A DNA stretch of 64,000 nt from Brachionus plicatilis. Its lineage: Eukaryota; Rotifera; Eurotatoria; Ploima; Brachionidae. Location of the stretch: NCBI GenBank assembly GCA_010279815.1, contig QEOQ01000253.1, positions 2,657-66,656 of the forward strand, read 5' to 3'. The number at the start of each line of letters is the position of its first letter. Position 1 is the stretch's first letter. Made by a program: the position numbers and the translations under genes. A model generated the notes under the pieces. That model was not told the DNA's origin. It ran no database searches and worked only from the letters and a program-made list of their open reading frames with translations. Positions 50,004-63,064 of this stretch are shown here, in pieces.

Positions 50004-53000
50004 ATGTGGACGCCAACTCACATTTTAGTAACAGGTAATTTTGGTCACTTCAACTTTTTGGCATGGTCAACAATGCTTTTTTTTAGTCTGCAAGGCGCGA
50101 AACCTACTCGAGAAGGGCAAAGGCGGAAATGATGCTTACTGCATGATCGGTATGGGCAAGGAGAAATTTTTAACTTCAGTTCGCCAAAAAACCCTTAGTC
50201 CTGTTTGGGACGAACAAGCCGAATTGTAAGCTTTATTTTTTGGTCAAATATGGTCAATTATTTTTTTTATTTTTTTTTTAAAATACATTTAATTTTTGTG
50301 TAATAATTTTTTTTTCTAGTGTGTTGACTGAGAGAGCCGATCTTAAAATAACAGTTTACCACAAATCGTCGATCATCGACGAGTTTGTGGGTCGGGCTGT
50401 GATTAGTGTTGCGGACTTATTTAATGAAAATAATAAATCATTTGTTAAGTAATTTTATTTTTTTATTTTAAAAAATGTAAAAATGTTTGTAAAAATTTTT
50501 AAAATTTACTCTAGGTGGTACAAGTTGCAGTCAAAAGAGGAGAATAGTAAGAAAGCGGCCAAGGAGCGCGGCGAAGTCGAAATCCGAGTCGAGTTCATTA
50601 CCAAGCCGAAAACCGGCTCTGTCATGGACCTGTCCTCGCTGAGCAAGACCAACAAGGAAAAGACTCTCTCACTAAAAAACCTCAAGGACAAATCTCACAC
50701 TTTCAAACACTCATTCAGAGAGAATTTCAAGCTGTTGGGCAAGTCCAAGTCAAAATCAAAAATAAACGAAGACAACCAGGTATTTGGAAACCAAGAAAAT
50801 ATTTTATTTTTTAATTTTTAATTTTCGTTTAGCTTGGGGAACAAGCGAAGCGCATGAATGGTTCAAGATTGGATTTTTTGGATGGGGAAGACATGAACTC
50901 ATTGAGCTCGTCTTATTCGTCTTTGAATGGAAATCGACTTGCCAATGATAAACAGGTGAGATAAAAATTTTTAAAATAATTTTTAAAATAATTTATTTAA
51001 AATAATTTATTTAAAAAATTTAAAATTAAAAGATACATCGATATAACCAGTCGCGCTCATCATTCATGTCAGGCACATCGAGTAGAAACGACGCTGATTC
51101 AATAGACAACTCTACAAATAATGACGAAGAGATGAATGAAGAATTGGATGAGTCAAGTATGTCGTTTAACCGAAACAGTTCGTTTAGACGCAGCTCATTG
51201 AGGCGTCCATCAAAAAAATCTAACAAAGTACCACAAGAAGCCGACCACACAGAGTCCAAAATTAGCATTGCACCTTTGATGCCTTTTTCAAATGACCAAC
51301 AGCGTCACCATGTCCTAGACTCGATAATACACGAGGAAAATTCAGCACCTTTTTTGTCCGTCTCAAACTCGGATTCTAAGCCAGAACAGCCTAGTTTTGC
51401 CAATATTTTCACATCATCTTTTTCGCTAGGACAAGAAAAAGGAGAAATGGATTCAGTAAAAATTGAGCCTTTGATTATTGAACAGGAGTCCAAGACAGAG
51501 CCAAAAAGTTTTGTTGTTCCCCAAACTCACTTTTCGCCGAATTCGACAGAATCGGCCACATTTAATTCGGGTGTGACTATTACAAGATCTGAACTAGATG
51601 CTTCGGATGACACAAAAAAATCAAAAAATAACACTGAGGATGATGACGATGATCACATCGATTGGGCTAGCTCGGACGAAGAAGAAATTGTCAAAGAAGT
51701 AGAGACTTTCGAAAGAAATCAGGTTAGTATTTGTTGACTATGTAAAGCTAATTAGATTTTAACCAAGTTACTTTTGAATTTAGTTTTGTTTTCGGTTTTG
51801 TATACTTTACTAACAAGATTATGTTACCTTGTATGCTTAAATTGTTAGATCTTTAACAAAAAAATTGAAAATTTTTAAATTTTTGTCAGTCGATCACTTT
51901 TTAAATAAAAAATAACATTTTTTCAAATACAATCTCTTAGATAGTTTAAGGAATTTATTAGCTTTTTAAATCAGTAAAAAAAAAAATTGGGAGATAAAAA
52001 GAAATAATTTTTTAGGGATTTATTGAGTTATTTTTTTTTATTTATTTGAATTTGTGAAATCTAATCAGACGGTCAAATTCGAAAAGAGTCAATTAAAATT
52101 GCTTTATATTAAAATTACCGAAATAAAATTAAAAAATTCTATTAATTAATTTTTTCTTGTTTAATTGAAAGTTTTGAATGAAATTTTTCAATACCTCGTT
52201 TATCCCATAAAAATGATTTTTGACGTTATTTTAGATTAGGTATTCCAGGATACTTTATGAATAATAAAATTCCTTTTTTGCACTTAATCTTTTCAAAAAT
52301 CCTTCAAAAGATATTTTTAGATATTCCAAAATTCTATTAGACAAAAATTTAAAAAAAGGTCTAGCGACATTTGCAAAGGAGGTAACTATAGCACTTTATT
52401 AACTAACTTGTTCCTTTCTACTAACAATATTCGTGTTTGGTAAAATGATTCGAAAAATTATTTAAATATAATTATCAAATTCCAAAAATAGTATTCCTTT
52501 TATAAACGAAAAGTGAATAATTAATTGAAATACAAAGAATTTAGAACTCAAGCTGGGTAGTTCTATTTCAAAAAAATTTTGAAAAAATTACTGTTGATTC
52601 TTAAATAAAAAAATATAGAACCATATAATTAAATTTTTTGGATTTATTTTAAAAGAGCTTTTATCAACTAATTAAAATATTTTTCTAAGAATTTACTTCA
52701 AAAATACGGTATAAAAATATATTTCATACTCCTAAAATTTAATTACTCAGTAAAAATTTTAATACTGAAAAAAGAGCTGTCTTTTGTTAAAAAATATTGA
52801 TTTTTCTTTGAAGAATTTGTTTCTTTTTTATTATAAATAAATAAATACATTTATATTTAATAATATTCATTACGATAAAAATAAGTTTATTTTAATTATT
52901 TCTTTCAATATTCTTGTCTTTAAAGAAACTTGTATGTTAATTTTTAACTCAAGGTCAAACTTTGACTTGGGATCAATTCTGTAAAAAAAATAACTAAATA

Positions 53001-56000
53001 TATATTATATCAAGATTATCTTTCTATACATATATATATAGATAGATAGAATATTGAGAAAAATAACTAAAATAAACTTATTTTTATCGCAATGAATATT
53101 TTTTAATCAAAATAAATCAACACGTAAACTAAAAAATAATTCTCAACTCAAAATTTTGACTTAACTTAAGAAAAATGTCCAAATGTCCTAAGAGTTCAAA
53201 CTTTACTTTGATTTTGGAACAACTCTAGTTTGAATATAATCTAATTAGAGTGATTCCGCTACTTTTAATTAAGACTCTATTAAATTTCGTTAGCTATATA
53301 GTTTAATAAGCCTAATTTGAAAGATTACATGAACTTCATTGGCTGGGATCTCATTTAATAAAATTTTGATATTGAAATTATAATCATTAACTTTCAATCT
53401 AAATTAACAAGTGGTTCGAATAAACATTTTTAATTAAATTTCGTCTTTTCAAAAAACTTGATTCAGATAATTTAATGTAAATTTTATAAATAAAATAATG
53501 TAGGTCATTGTTTGAATAAAAAAAATTAATTGAGATAAAATCAAAAATTGAGAAAAAAAAATTACCTTGATAGCATAGCAATTAGAAAAATTTTGCTAAA
53601 GCTTTCTATTTATTTTCCAAATTATTTTGACTATCAGTCTTTTATTGCTATTGAATAAATTCTTTTTAAAATAGCTAACTTAATGTAATGAGTTTTTATT
53701 AATTTCGATAAATTCACATTAGGATAGATGAATTTTATTTCATTTTAGATAAAATTTTATAGATTTTAATCGATATTTTTTTTCTTATTCAATCAAACGA
53801 ACCTTAGCGATTACTTAAAAACAGACTGAACCCATTTAGTAAATATTATAAAAAAATTAAAATAATTTCAAATTACTTTAATTTTTTTCATAAATTTTAT
53901 TTAGCTTTTTAAACTAAGTTTGAACTAAGAATTGGAATATTCTTAATTTAATTATAGAATCCATTCATTAAAAAAAATTAAAATAACAAATATTAACAGA
54001 GGACAAAAATTACTTTAGAAAATTTTATCTATCAATTTTTATATAAGATTTTTGAGAATAAAAAAAAGCTAAAATTTTCTAGATTGTTTTCTACAATTAC
54101 AATCTTCTAGTTGATTCAGCTTCACAACCAACAAATTTAAACACCACATTCTTATAAAATATTTATAAAATATTTAGAGTTAAACAATATTTTAATATAT
54201 TTTTATCTTATTATTTCAATTTATTGGAAAAAATCGGCTACTTGTGCAGAAAAAATTACTAAATTTTTTGAATACTTATTTTTCATTGTCTATTAAATTT
54301 ATGCTTAGCACTTTCTATTGATAGAATGCAATGTTAAAATATTTTAAAATTTATAAATATTTATGATTAGTTAATTCTGATTCGTTATCCTTTTTTAAAG
54401 TTTTATAAAAGATAATAACAAAACTTTAATTAAAAAATTGGTTTTTAAGCGCCAAAATTAATTTGATTAACAATAATTGAAATCTCATTTTACTAATTAA
54501 TTAAATTTAAGAATTGACTTTAAGATTTAAAAATAAAAAATAAATTGTAAGCTTTCAATGAATCATTTTACCATCGATCCTAAATGAAAAAAAGCTAAAA
54601 TCACATGAAACAATTAAAATTCACAAGTATCAAAACTCTTAAACAAAGTAGAAACAAACAATCTAACATTTTTTAATAGATAACTTTTTTAATAACTCTT
54701 AAAAATTTATAAAAAATCAAGAACCTGATTTAGCATCTTAGGTTTCAAAGAAAACTAGTGTGATTACGTCCCTGAATCAATGATAAATGATAAAAAAATT
54801 TCATTCTTATGCTCTCACATGACTCTTGTTTTATATTATCTCCTTTGCCAAAGATATTTATTTCATTTAACTGAAAATAAAACTAAATTGCCTAAAATTC
54901 GCCCGGTGTTTTCATGGGCCAAATTCAAAACTTTCATCCTGGCATTGTTTTTATTTGTAAATTAGCTTTAATTGTAAATTCGATTGCTCTAATAAAATTT
55001 TTCTCTCTAATTTGAACATAAAAGAATTTAAAAATATTAGACAATCTTGTTCAAAAACAAGAGCCCGAACCTGCTGAACAAACAAACAAAAATATAAAAA
55101 CAAACCAAGAATTGGATAGCAATATTCCTCCGACGTCAACCTTCTCCATAGACATAGACCCCTTTTCCTCATCGTCCTCATCGTTGTCCTTATCCTTCAC
55201 CAAATCAAACCAAGTCGACCCTTTCTTTGACAGTCCAACTAGTGTGCACCTATTCGACCCATTCTCCGATCCAAAAATGAGCGACCAAAACCCAGCGGAC
55301 ACATTTTCCGATGCCATTGTGGACAACGAGACCAATTTCGAGAACAACTTTGAGCCCCAGATCGAACCAATACCCGAGCAGCCTGAACCAGCCCAAACAA
55401 ATGGATCAAACGACACAGATTCGGTGGTAGAAATCAAAAGCGACTTGTCCGAATCATCCGATTCGTATTCAATACAGCCCAAAGCAAAGGAAGAAGCGGA
55501 AAAAAAAGAAGAAACCGATAATGAGAAAGACATGGACGATGACATGGACTCGGCGTTTCAAACTTTTGCCGAGTCTGAGTTCCGCACCGAATTTAGCAGT
55601 GACATGCCGGACATGGCAAATGATTTAGCTGAAGCAGGTCGTAAACTGGACGAAATGGTCGAAGAAGAAAACAAAGATTCGGATGAACCAGGCCAGGTTC
55701 ATTCTCAACTAGAAGAAGAAGAGTCTAATTTAGTCAAGAGTGAGCTTGTCTCGGAAGATACCGAGACCGGCAATTTAACTAGAAATAGGGTAAATTATCT
55801 TTATTCTTTAAATCGGATTTACAATAAAAGTGTGGTATTAGAAAATCGGGTTCTTGATTAGCTTAGATAACTTGGATTTAAATAAAAATTAGGATCTTTT
55901 TTTTTTTAATTTATTTTTGGTTAGATTACCAGACAGAGTGAAAGAAGAAGAGTTGTTCCGGGCCAAGATTTGACGTCTGATCTAAATCTGAATTTAGAGC

Positions 56001-56701
56001 GCGAAAGTAGCACTAACAATTCATTTGTGTCCTATTCTAATGTGACCAAGTCGAATCGTTCTAGCATGAAGTTTGATTTTAATGATAAAAGAGCCTCTAA
56101 TACAAACGATGAAGAGATTAAAACCCCTGACTTTGATCAAAATTACATATTTCAAGTAAATTTTGATATAACTATTTTATGAAGTTATTTGCTTTTGGTG
56201 TTAATCACGCGTAAATTTACCTTCTTCACCACACTTGTTGTCTTGGAAAAAAAGCGAAGACAAAGTTTAAAATTTGATTTTTTTTTGAAGGATGAACAAA
56301 ACATGAAGCCTGAAGAAGAGCTGTCTTTGACTGTGAATGGACGCGGTCTGCCCGATTTAATAAACCAAAAAGAGCCCAGCGATAAAGCTAAGAAGTACTT
56401 GGAGGGCCTGGACGGAGTAAAGTTAGACGAAATTACTGTGCCTGATGGCCTCAAAAAACAATTAGAATACTTTGATCGAGATGTAAAAATGTTCTTTTTT
56501 AGATTAAAAAATTTTAATTCTATTGTCTAGGAATTGTTGCAATTGATAGCATACCAAAAACGACACCTAGATCTTAAAGAATCTCGAATCAAGGATCTTG
56601 AAATTTATATTGATAATTTAGTTGTCAAAATTTTGGAAAATGATCCGGTAATTTTGATGAATGAAACGTGTCCGCCATTGAAGAATAAGAATTATGCTTG
56701 A
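50004..56701 (+). CDS. Rab11 family-interacting protein, C2-domain type (Rip11/FIP class I)
   Basis: Class I FIPs link membrane lipid, through an N-terminal C2 domain, to Rab11 GTPase on recycling endosomes. Ten exons fit: 50004-50034, 50087-50225, 50320-50448, 50515-50779, 50833-50955, 51033-51726, 55041-55789, 55925-56155, 56291-56482, 56531-56701, encoding 907 residues. The C2 domain spans about residues 1-120 (MWTPTHILVT, GGNDAYCMIGMGKEKF, LSPVWDEQAE, DEFVGRAVISVADLF). The long middle is Ser/acidic-rich and has three DPF motifs (IDPF, VDPF, FDPF), typical AP-2 adaptor-binding signals. The C-terminus is the Rab-binding domain: ELLQLIAYQKRHLDL, then RIKDLEIYIDNLVVKILE. For exon 6 the donor at 51727 keeps the frame with exon 7; the donor at 51723 would not unless a further exon exists. 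Intron 6 is 3.3 kb. Confidence 0.93.
51727..55040. other. large intron 6 of the Rab11-FIP gene
   Basis: 3.3 kb against 50-150 bp for the gene's other introns. A+T-rich with a (TA/GATA) microsatellite near 53026-53050 and motifs of the GTCAA/TTGAC repeat near 52960 and 53150. No exon or transposon ORF recognised inside. A missed small exon remains possible. Confidence 0.7.
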
Positions 56702-59040
56702 AATGTTTTATTGAACGGAGTGAAGAAATTTTTTTTAATTATCTTTTTTATAATTAGTCCATAGGTTTATTTTTTTATATCAAAAGTTACTTTAAAAAAT
56801 GGTTAATTAAACTAAAATTTTTTGGATTTTTATTATAGTGCTAAACTTTAGCTTTTAACATTCCGTTTTAAAGAATGAGTAAAAAATTTGGTTGTATACC
56901 TTTCTATTTGAATTTTTTTTAAACCTATTTTCGAGTTTATCATTTTATCAAAATTTTTAATTACCTTTAAAATAAAATTTAATAAAATTTTTAATTTAAA
57001 TTTTAGAAACATTGAACAAATTAAATTGAGCAAACATTTTTTGGTATTCATATCTAAGAGTATCATCATTTTAAAAAAACTTGATTCAAGTTCATTAAAA
57101 GTAATTTTTATTAAATCGCTAAAGTTTTTAGATAGCTGTAAATTTTCCAGTTAAAATTCTAGATCAAATAAAAGATTATGATAGTATTAAGCTAGCTAAT
57201 TTAAAAGCAGGGGTTTTTATTTTTGATAATATATAATTGAATTTATTGTCATGAGTCTTTATTTTAAGTTTTTCTTTTAATATTTTTATTAACTTTCTTT
57301 GTGCGATACTGAATATTTTTAGTGATAAAATAGAATTAGATTTTGAAAAATATTCAAATAAAATAAATGAATTCAATTTTAATTTAATACAAAAAATTGA
57401 TTAAATTTAAATTTAAATAAGAAATTTGATTCATTCTTCGATCCAATTTGATATTTAAATTTTAGTAGTGTAGTAGTATTAAGTAAATTTTAATTAGTTG
57501 TTTGCATTATTTGTTCAAATTTAAAATATATTCAAATTTTATAATATTCATTGTAAACAGAAAATTAAATGGATATTTCAATTTAAATTATTTTTGATTT
57601 TAATTTAAAACATTTATCAAAAACATTCATCTTTTTAGTTTTTGTCTAAAAAGGTTAACAAAAAAATCAGTTATAAGATCAATATTGAAAAGAAATTGAA
57701 ATAAATTCGAACATTATAAAAATTCTATTAAATAATTTAAATATTACCCAAATTTGAATTAATAACTTAATTTTTAGTTAAACTTAGAAATCATGCCTAA
57801 ATTTTATGAAAAATGTATGTTGTTATTCAAAAAATCTGTTGAAAATTAATAAAGCTAATTAAGGGAAATTAATAATCAGTTTATTGATTCAAAATCTAAG
57901 TCAATTATTTTTGTTCAATAACACGCTTAAGTATTTAAGTTTTACTTAGATTTAAATTTAAATTAAAATTAAAATCTATAAAGTCCACTTAGATCTCTAA
58001 TAAAATCTTTTTACTTGATTTTAATACTTTCTTGAATTATTTTCCCAGACATAATTATTATATAAACAAGTAAAGATGTTCCTTTTTTTCTAATGATCAA
58101 AAAAACTTCTAAGTTAGAAGTTTTTTTGATAACTTGAAGTTATTTAGGTAAAATGTAACCAATAAATGATTAGTAATTTTACTATAGTAGATGATTATTA
58201 ATATAGAATCTGAAAATAGTGTTTCAAAAGAAGAGAAATCTGGAGATAATGATCTCGCCATCAGATTGAGATTATTAACAAATATTTAAATGACCAAAAG
58301 ATTATAAGTATTACTTGCACTAGAATCATAATGGAAAAAATCTATTAGAAATTTAGGTATTCATTTACTATTGAATATATATTTTAATATTCAACTTAAA
58401 AAAAAAAATAATTAATTATCGTTAAAAAATTATTAATATTAAAAACAAAGCTAAATATTTTTATCTATATATTATTCATACTTTACGTTTAATATATATT
58501 TACTTATGAGAAAATAAAAAAATTTCCGAAGTGAAAACATAGCGTTTAGTAAAAATAATACTTAGAAAATAAAAAGCTATCAATAGGATAATTTTTAAAA
58601 TAATAACAATAAATATAATTTCTGAAAAACCTCAAAGAAGTAAACTAAGATAACTAATTTATCTATGTAAAATTTCGTAACAGTTTTTGTTAGTAAAAAA
58701 AATTAGAATTAAATTTGTCAAATACACTGTGAAATTAAAAATTAGTTCATAAATCAAAGCTTTACAATTATTAGATTAAATTCTCACTTTTTAAAAACAA
58801 AAATTTGCTTTTTAATAAATCAAGTACAAGGAATTCTTAGTCGATTCTAAATAACTTTAGGGCATATAATTATTACCTGTGTTTATTTTATGCAAAAAAA
58901 AAACTATAATACTGAATTTAGAACAAATTTATTTATTTAATATTATTTTTTAGAAAAAAGTAACACAAATTAACTAATTAGAACAAAAAAATAAAAATAT
59001 AATCAAAATATATTTTTTAAATACAAAAAAAATACTTAAT
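56702..59040. other. intergenic region after Rab11-FIP gene
   Basis: Very A+T-rich DNA with no recognised gene. A short inverted repeat around 58108-58128 (AAAAAACTTCTAAGTTAGAAG) could fold or act as a terminator-like signal, but its position far from any gene gives no support for a role. Confidence 0.6.
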
Positions 59041-59946
59041 TTATTTTTTTTTGTTTTTTGATCCGGCTGGTCTTCCGCGCTTATTTTTCGGTAATTTTTC
59101 AATAACTTCAACTCTACTTTTTTTTGCTAATGGCTCGGCTATCTCTTCTGTTTCAGAATCTTCGCAACTACTGATGCCTATTTCATTGATTGCTTGAGTT
59201 TCATTTGGCTGTTTTGTCAATGCTTTTGCTGTAAGCTTCGGACGACCTGCACGTCTTTTTCTTTCAAGAGGAATGTTCATCGCAATATCTTTGAAGTTAC
59301 AGAATTCTTAAATAAAAAAAATTAGATATTAATATTAAAAAAAAATTTAAAATACTTACTTAATCGAGAGCTTATGGCAATCACATGATCACATTTGTAG
59401 TTTTTTAACCACCCACCGCAATTACATCTACTCAATTCCCATTCTTCTTGGTTGATATTTACTACATGGAATGAATTGATAAAATCAATAAAATCATCGA
59501 ATTTAGATATTGTCTCAAAACTTTGACTGGCGTAACGCTTTGCTTCAGAGTTTTCCATTGTTAATTGCTCTTTTGATGGAATATAATATTTGCCCTCAAT
59601 TTTCAAAACTCGTTTATCTAGCCGTTGCCACTTGTAAGCATCTGTCCAATCCTGCGTTGTTATTACTGGCTTAGCATAGAATTCCAAATAATTCGAGTTT
59701 TCGACTTCAGTCATTTCACCGACTGATTCAATTACGGAGACTTTTGAGTGCTTGTTTGACCATTTAGACACTAAGTTGAACATTTCTTGTAGGCATTGCT
59801 TTAACGGTAATCTCTTGCGTAAACGGCCGTTGTGATAATCTTTTATAGCACGATGAGATGACTCTAGACCATTGCTTGTACTTGGCTTTCCTGTTAAATA
59901 ACCTTCAAACCATCCGTTTCTACCTTCAACGCACCATTGAACATTA
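59041..59946 (-). CDS. MULE transposase C-terminal part, SWIM finger and AT-hooks (truncated)
   Basis: Minus-strand exons about 59946-59360 and 59306-59041, with a 53-bp GTAAGT...AG intron. The open frame starts at NVQWCVEGRNGWFEGYL, then PSTSNGLESSHRAIKDYHNG, RKRLPLKQCLQE, a SWIM zinc finger (C-x-C-GGWLKNYK-C-x-H) and, after the splice, DIAMNIPLERKRRAGRPK with a second AT-hook KNKRGRPAGSK near the C-terminus. This order is typical of Mutator-like transposases of animals. The catalytic DDE core that should precede it is missing: sequence homology ends abruptly near 59946. It is therefore a fragment, although what remains is free of stops or frameshifts and splices cleanly, so it could be recent or under use as a host gene. 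Confidence 0.85.
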
Positions 59947-62641
59947 TCAGATTAATTAATATTTAATTTTTGTTTTTTTTTGTTGTATAAAAGTTTCATT
60001 TCAATCAATTATGTATTAACAAATTAGAAAAGTGATAAATTTAAACGTAATTGACATTAATTACAAAAATAAAATAAAATGTTTTTATTTAGTTCCAAAT
60101 TCAGTATTTTAGTTATTTGATTACATATTTTAGTTATTAAAATATATTATACGCGTAACTTTAGTCAAGTGATAATTGATAAATAAAAAAAAGACAAAAT
60201 TATGACAAATTATTTATATAAAAGGTTAAACTTAAAAAAAATTAAAAATTTAATTTTAAATTTATTGTGTATTTTTAATAAAAGTTTTATAAAAAAGTCT
60301 TAAATTGTGAGACTATTTATTTTTTAATAATGAATTTTGATTAAAGCTAAATAAAGTAATTTGAAATCATGTTAAATTATTGTAAATATTCAAGTTTAAT
60401 ATTTTCATCATTGTAGAATAATAAATTTCACACTTCTCAATGTTGTACCATTGAAGAAACATTATTACGAAGATAACTAGGAAATCGTTTGGTTGAGAAG
60501 AGAATGGAAAATCTCAGAAAACTCAGATAATAATCATTAACTGATGAATAACGTTGAATTTTATGAAAAAATTGTAAATTTCTTATCAAAATTAATCAAT
60601 TAGAGATTTTTGATCGATTAGTCAAATATAAAAAAACTTGTGATTCTTAATATATAAAGTATTGTAAGAAAGCATCTTTGAATATTCAATACCATTATTT
60701 AATAAATTTTAATGATTTTTATTTAGCTGAATTTTTTTTGTTTCAATTCTTTTAGATACCTTAACATAAAAATAATAAGATTCATTTTTTTAAGTAATGA
60801 TTCTTGACTTTTTTCCAAAAAGTCTGGTCTCTTTTTTTTTAAAGTAAAAAATTTAAGAATTTTTAATTTTTCAATAGAATTAAACAATCTCAATAAACTA
60901 CATCTCTTTACATCCTTATTTAATTTGAAAAATTCTTATCACAGAAAATAGAAAGTTATTATTTTTTTAAATTTTATGAATTTAATTGATTATATCTTGA
61001 TTAAAATTCATGAAAAGAATTTATTAAACTCATAAGTATAAATTTTTATAGCTGGTATTACCAAAGAGTATGAATTTTAGAGAAAAACATCTATTAATTT
61101 AAATTCACAAAACTTTGGATTCGATTTTGCATCTATACTATAGATGCTCTGAAAGCAAAGATTTGAATCAGATTGTTTGAAATAATGGTCTTTTCAATCA
61201 TGCATGAAAATTATCATATTTGAATTTGAAATTGTTTTTTTTTTAAAGCTATAGGTTTAGAAATAAGCATAGCAATCGGTGAGAATTTGGTCTGAAGAAT
61301 TTTGTCAAAAATTCAATTTAAATATAAAGCTTAAGTTTGAGTAAAATAAATAAATATTTATAATAGCTTATTTGGTTATTTTTTTTAATTGAAATTTCTT
61401 GCAATTTTTTTCTGCCAACAGATTAGCAATGCTTGAAGAATCAATTCTTTAGAATCGTTAATTAAATATTTTTAGTTATCTAGAAATTTCTTAACTCATC
61501 AAATAAAAACGTGATTTTGTATTAGATTATTGTTAACATGGTCGATTTAATTAAAATTAGCTTTAGCTTCTTTTACTCTTAGATCCTTTTAAAATTATGA
61601 GATTGATAACGAAAAGCAACAAAACAATTTGGCTCATTTTTGTGTTCAATGCACCAGCACAAAGAATTCTATCAACATAAGTGAATTATAAGCAAGAAGT
61701 GCAAATATAAAATTCAGATTCTTCGATAAAAGCAAACATTTTCCAAAAAAAATACTAATTCATAAAATTTTTTATAATTTTAATTATTCTGAATTAATAG
61801 AAAAAGTCCTTAAAATCCTAATTCTAATAATGAGTTATAAATAAGCCGAAATTAAATACTCTAGATTTTGATTACTCATCGGAAGTTCTTTAGAAATTTC
61901 TATGAGATTTTAGAATCAGAAAGAAATAAAAGAATCTTGAATAGAAAAATTTTTTCAATTTTTATTTTTGAAAAGAATTCGATTATTAATACAGAAATTA
62001 GCAAAAATTTTATATTCATTAGGATCTTTTTATATATAGTTTAGCATAAGTTCAAGCAGAATGCTAATAGGCCACGGAAATCGCTAAATAGTGTTCTTTC
62101 ATTCAAGAACTCAGCTTTGCTTTACTGCAAATTAAGATTTTTTCTGAATATTTCTTTTGGGAAAAATTGTACTTAAGTCTTTAAATCATCTAATTATTCT
62201 GTTAAAATAAAAATATTAAGTATAATATCACAAATTGATATTCATTAAATTACTGGGAGGATAATTAATTTCATATTTCATTTAGAGAACTTTTAAATTT
62301 ATTAAATAACAAATAAAAATTTTGTAAAAAAATTAATTGTGATAATTTTTTAAGTAGCTAACACGAGAGATAATTAATTGACTTGTGATGAAACATAAAG
62401 TAGATCTGAGTGATGCTTGAATATTTAAGGAATAGTAGAAAAAACGAAGCAACCAAACATCTAACCCATTTTATTTTATTTTTTTGCATAATCTAATATT
62501 ATTAAAAACAAAAAAAAAAAAAGAAAAGAATCAAGATTATTCTATAAGTCAAAATATAATATATTCAGAAATTAACAAAAGAAAAAAAAAAATTTTTATA
62601 CAACGATAGAAAATTTTTATACAACGATAGAAAATTTATTG

Positions 62642-62740
62642 CCGTAAACCTTTGCCCAGCATACTAGGAATAAACCTGAAATTTAACCGGAATTCAATAT
62701 GGAATAGTTCCCATCGAAACCATGTTAAAGTAATTTTTTT
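62642..62740 (+). mobile_element. partial, diverged MITE family B end
   Basis: CCGTAAACCTTTGCCCAGCA at 62642 matches the terminal repeat of the element at 19191-19434. Weaker similarity continues through CAATATGGAATAGTTCC to AAACCATGTTAAAG. The opposite end is not found, so this is a decayed or one-ended copy. Confidence 0.65.
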
Positions 62741-62990
62741 GAATTTTTTGAGAATTCCGGATAAAATTAAGAAATGTTCTATTAATAAAAGCTAAATTTA
62801 ACTAATGTTCTAATAAATTTCTGGCGTTTATTCCAGAATTAAAAAAAAAAATTAAAAAAATGTAGAATTAAATTCGAATTCGTTTATAAGTCAAAATTAA
62901 GGATTCTTCCAATTTTTGAGTTTATTCTATGTGTAAAAAATGAAAAAAATCGAAACTAAATTTAATAAATATATGTATATAATTGAAATT

Positions 62991-63064
62991 TTATTTGCTT
63001 GGTCGGATAATTTTTCCATTTTCATCTCTAGGAAGTCTCTTACGACCCCTTTTTTTTACACATC
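62991..63064 (-). pseudogene. AT-hook-like C-terminal exon fragment
   Basis: Minus-strand frame reads CVKKRGRKRLPRDENGKIIR then PSK and a stop at 62991. It has a possible splice acceptor (GTTAG) just before it. The basic KRGRKR core resembles AT-hook tails of transposases or chromatin proteins. No upstream exon was found within the window, so it is a remnant or the last exon of a gene running in from the right. Confidence 0.3.

Noticed and set aside
55051..55545. 164-codon minus-strand serine-rich frame
   Set aside because: Antisense shadow of Rab11-FIP exon 7, which carries DPF motifs and joins in frame to neighbouring exons.
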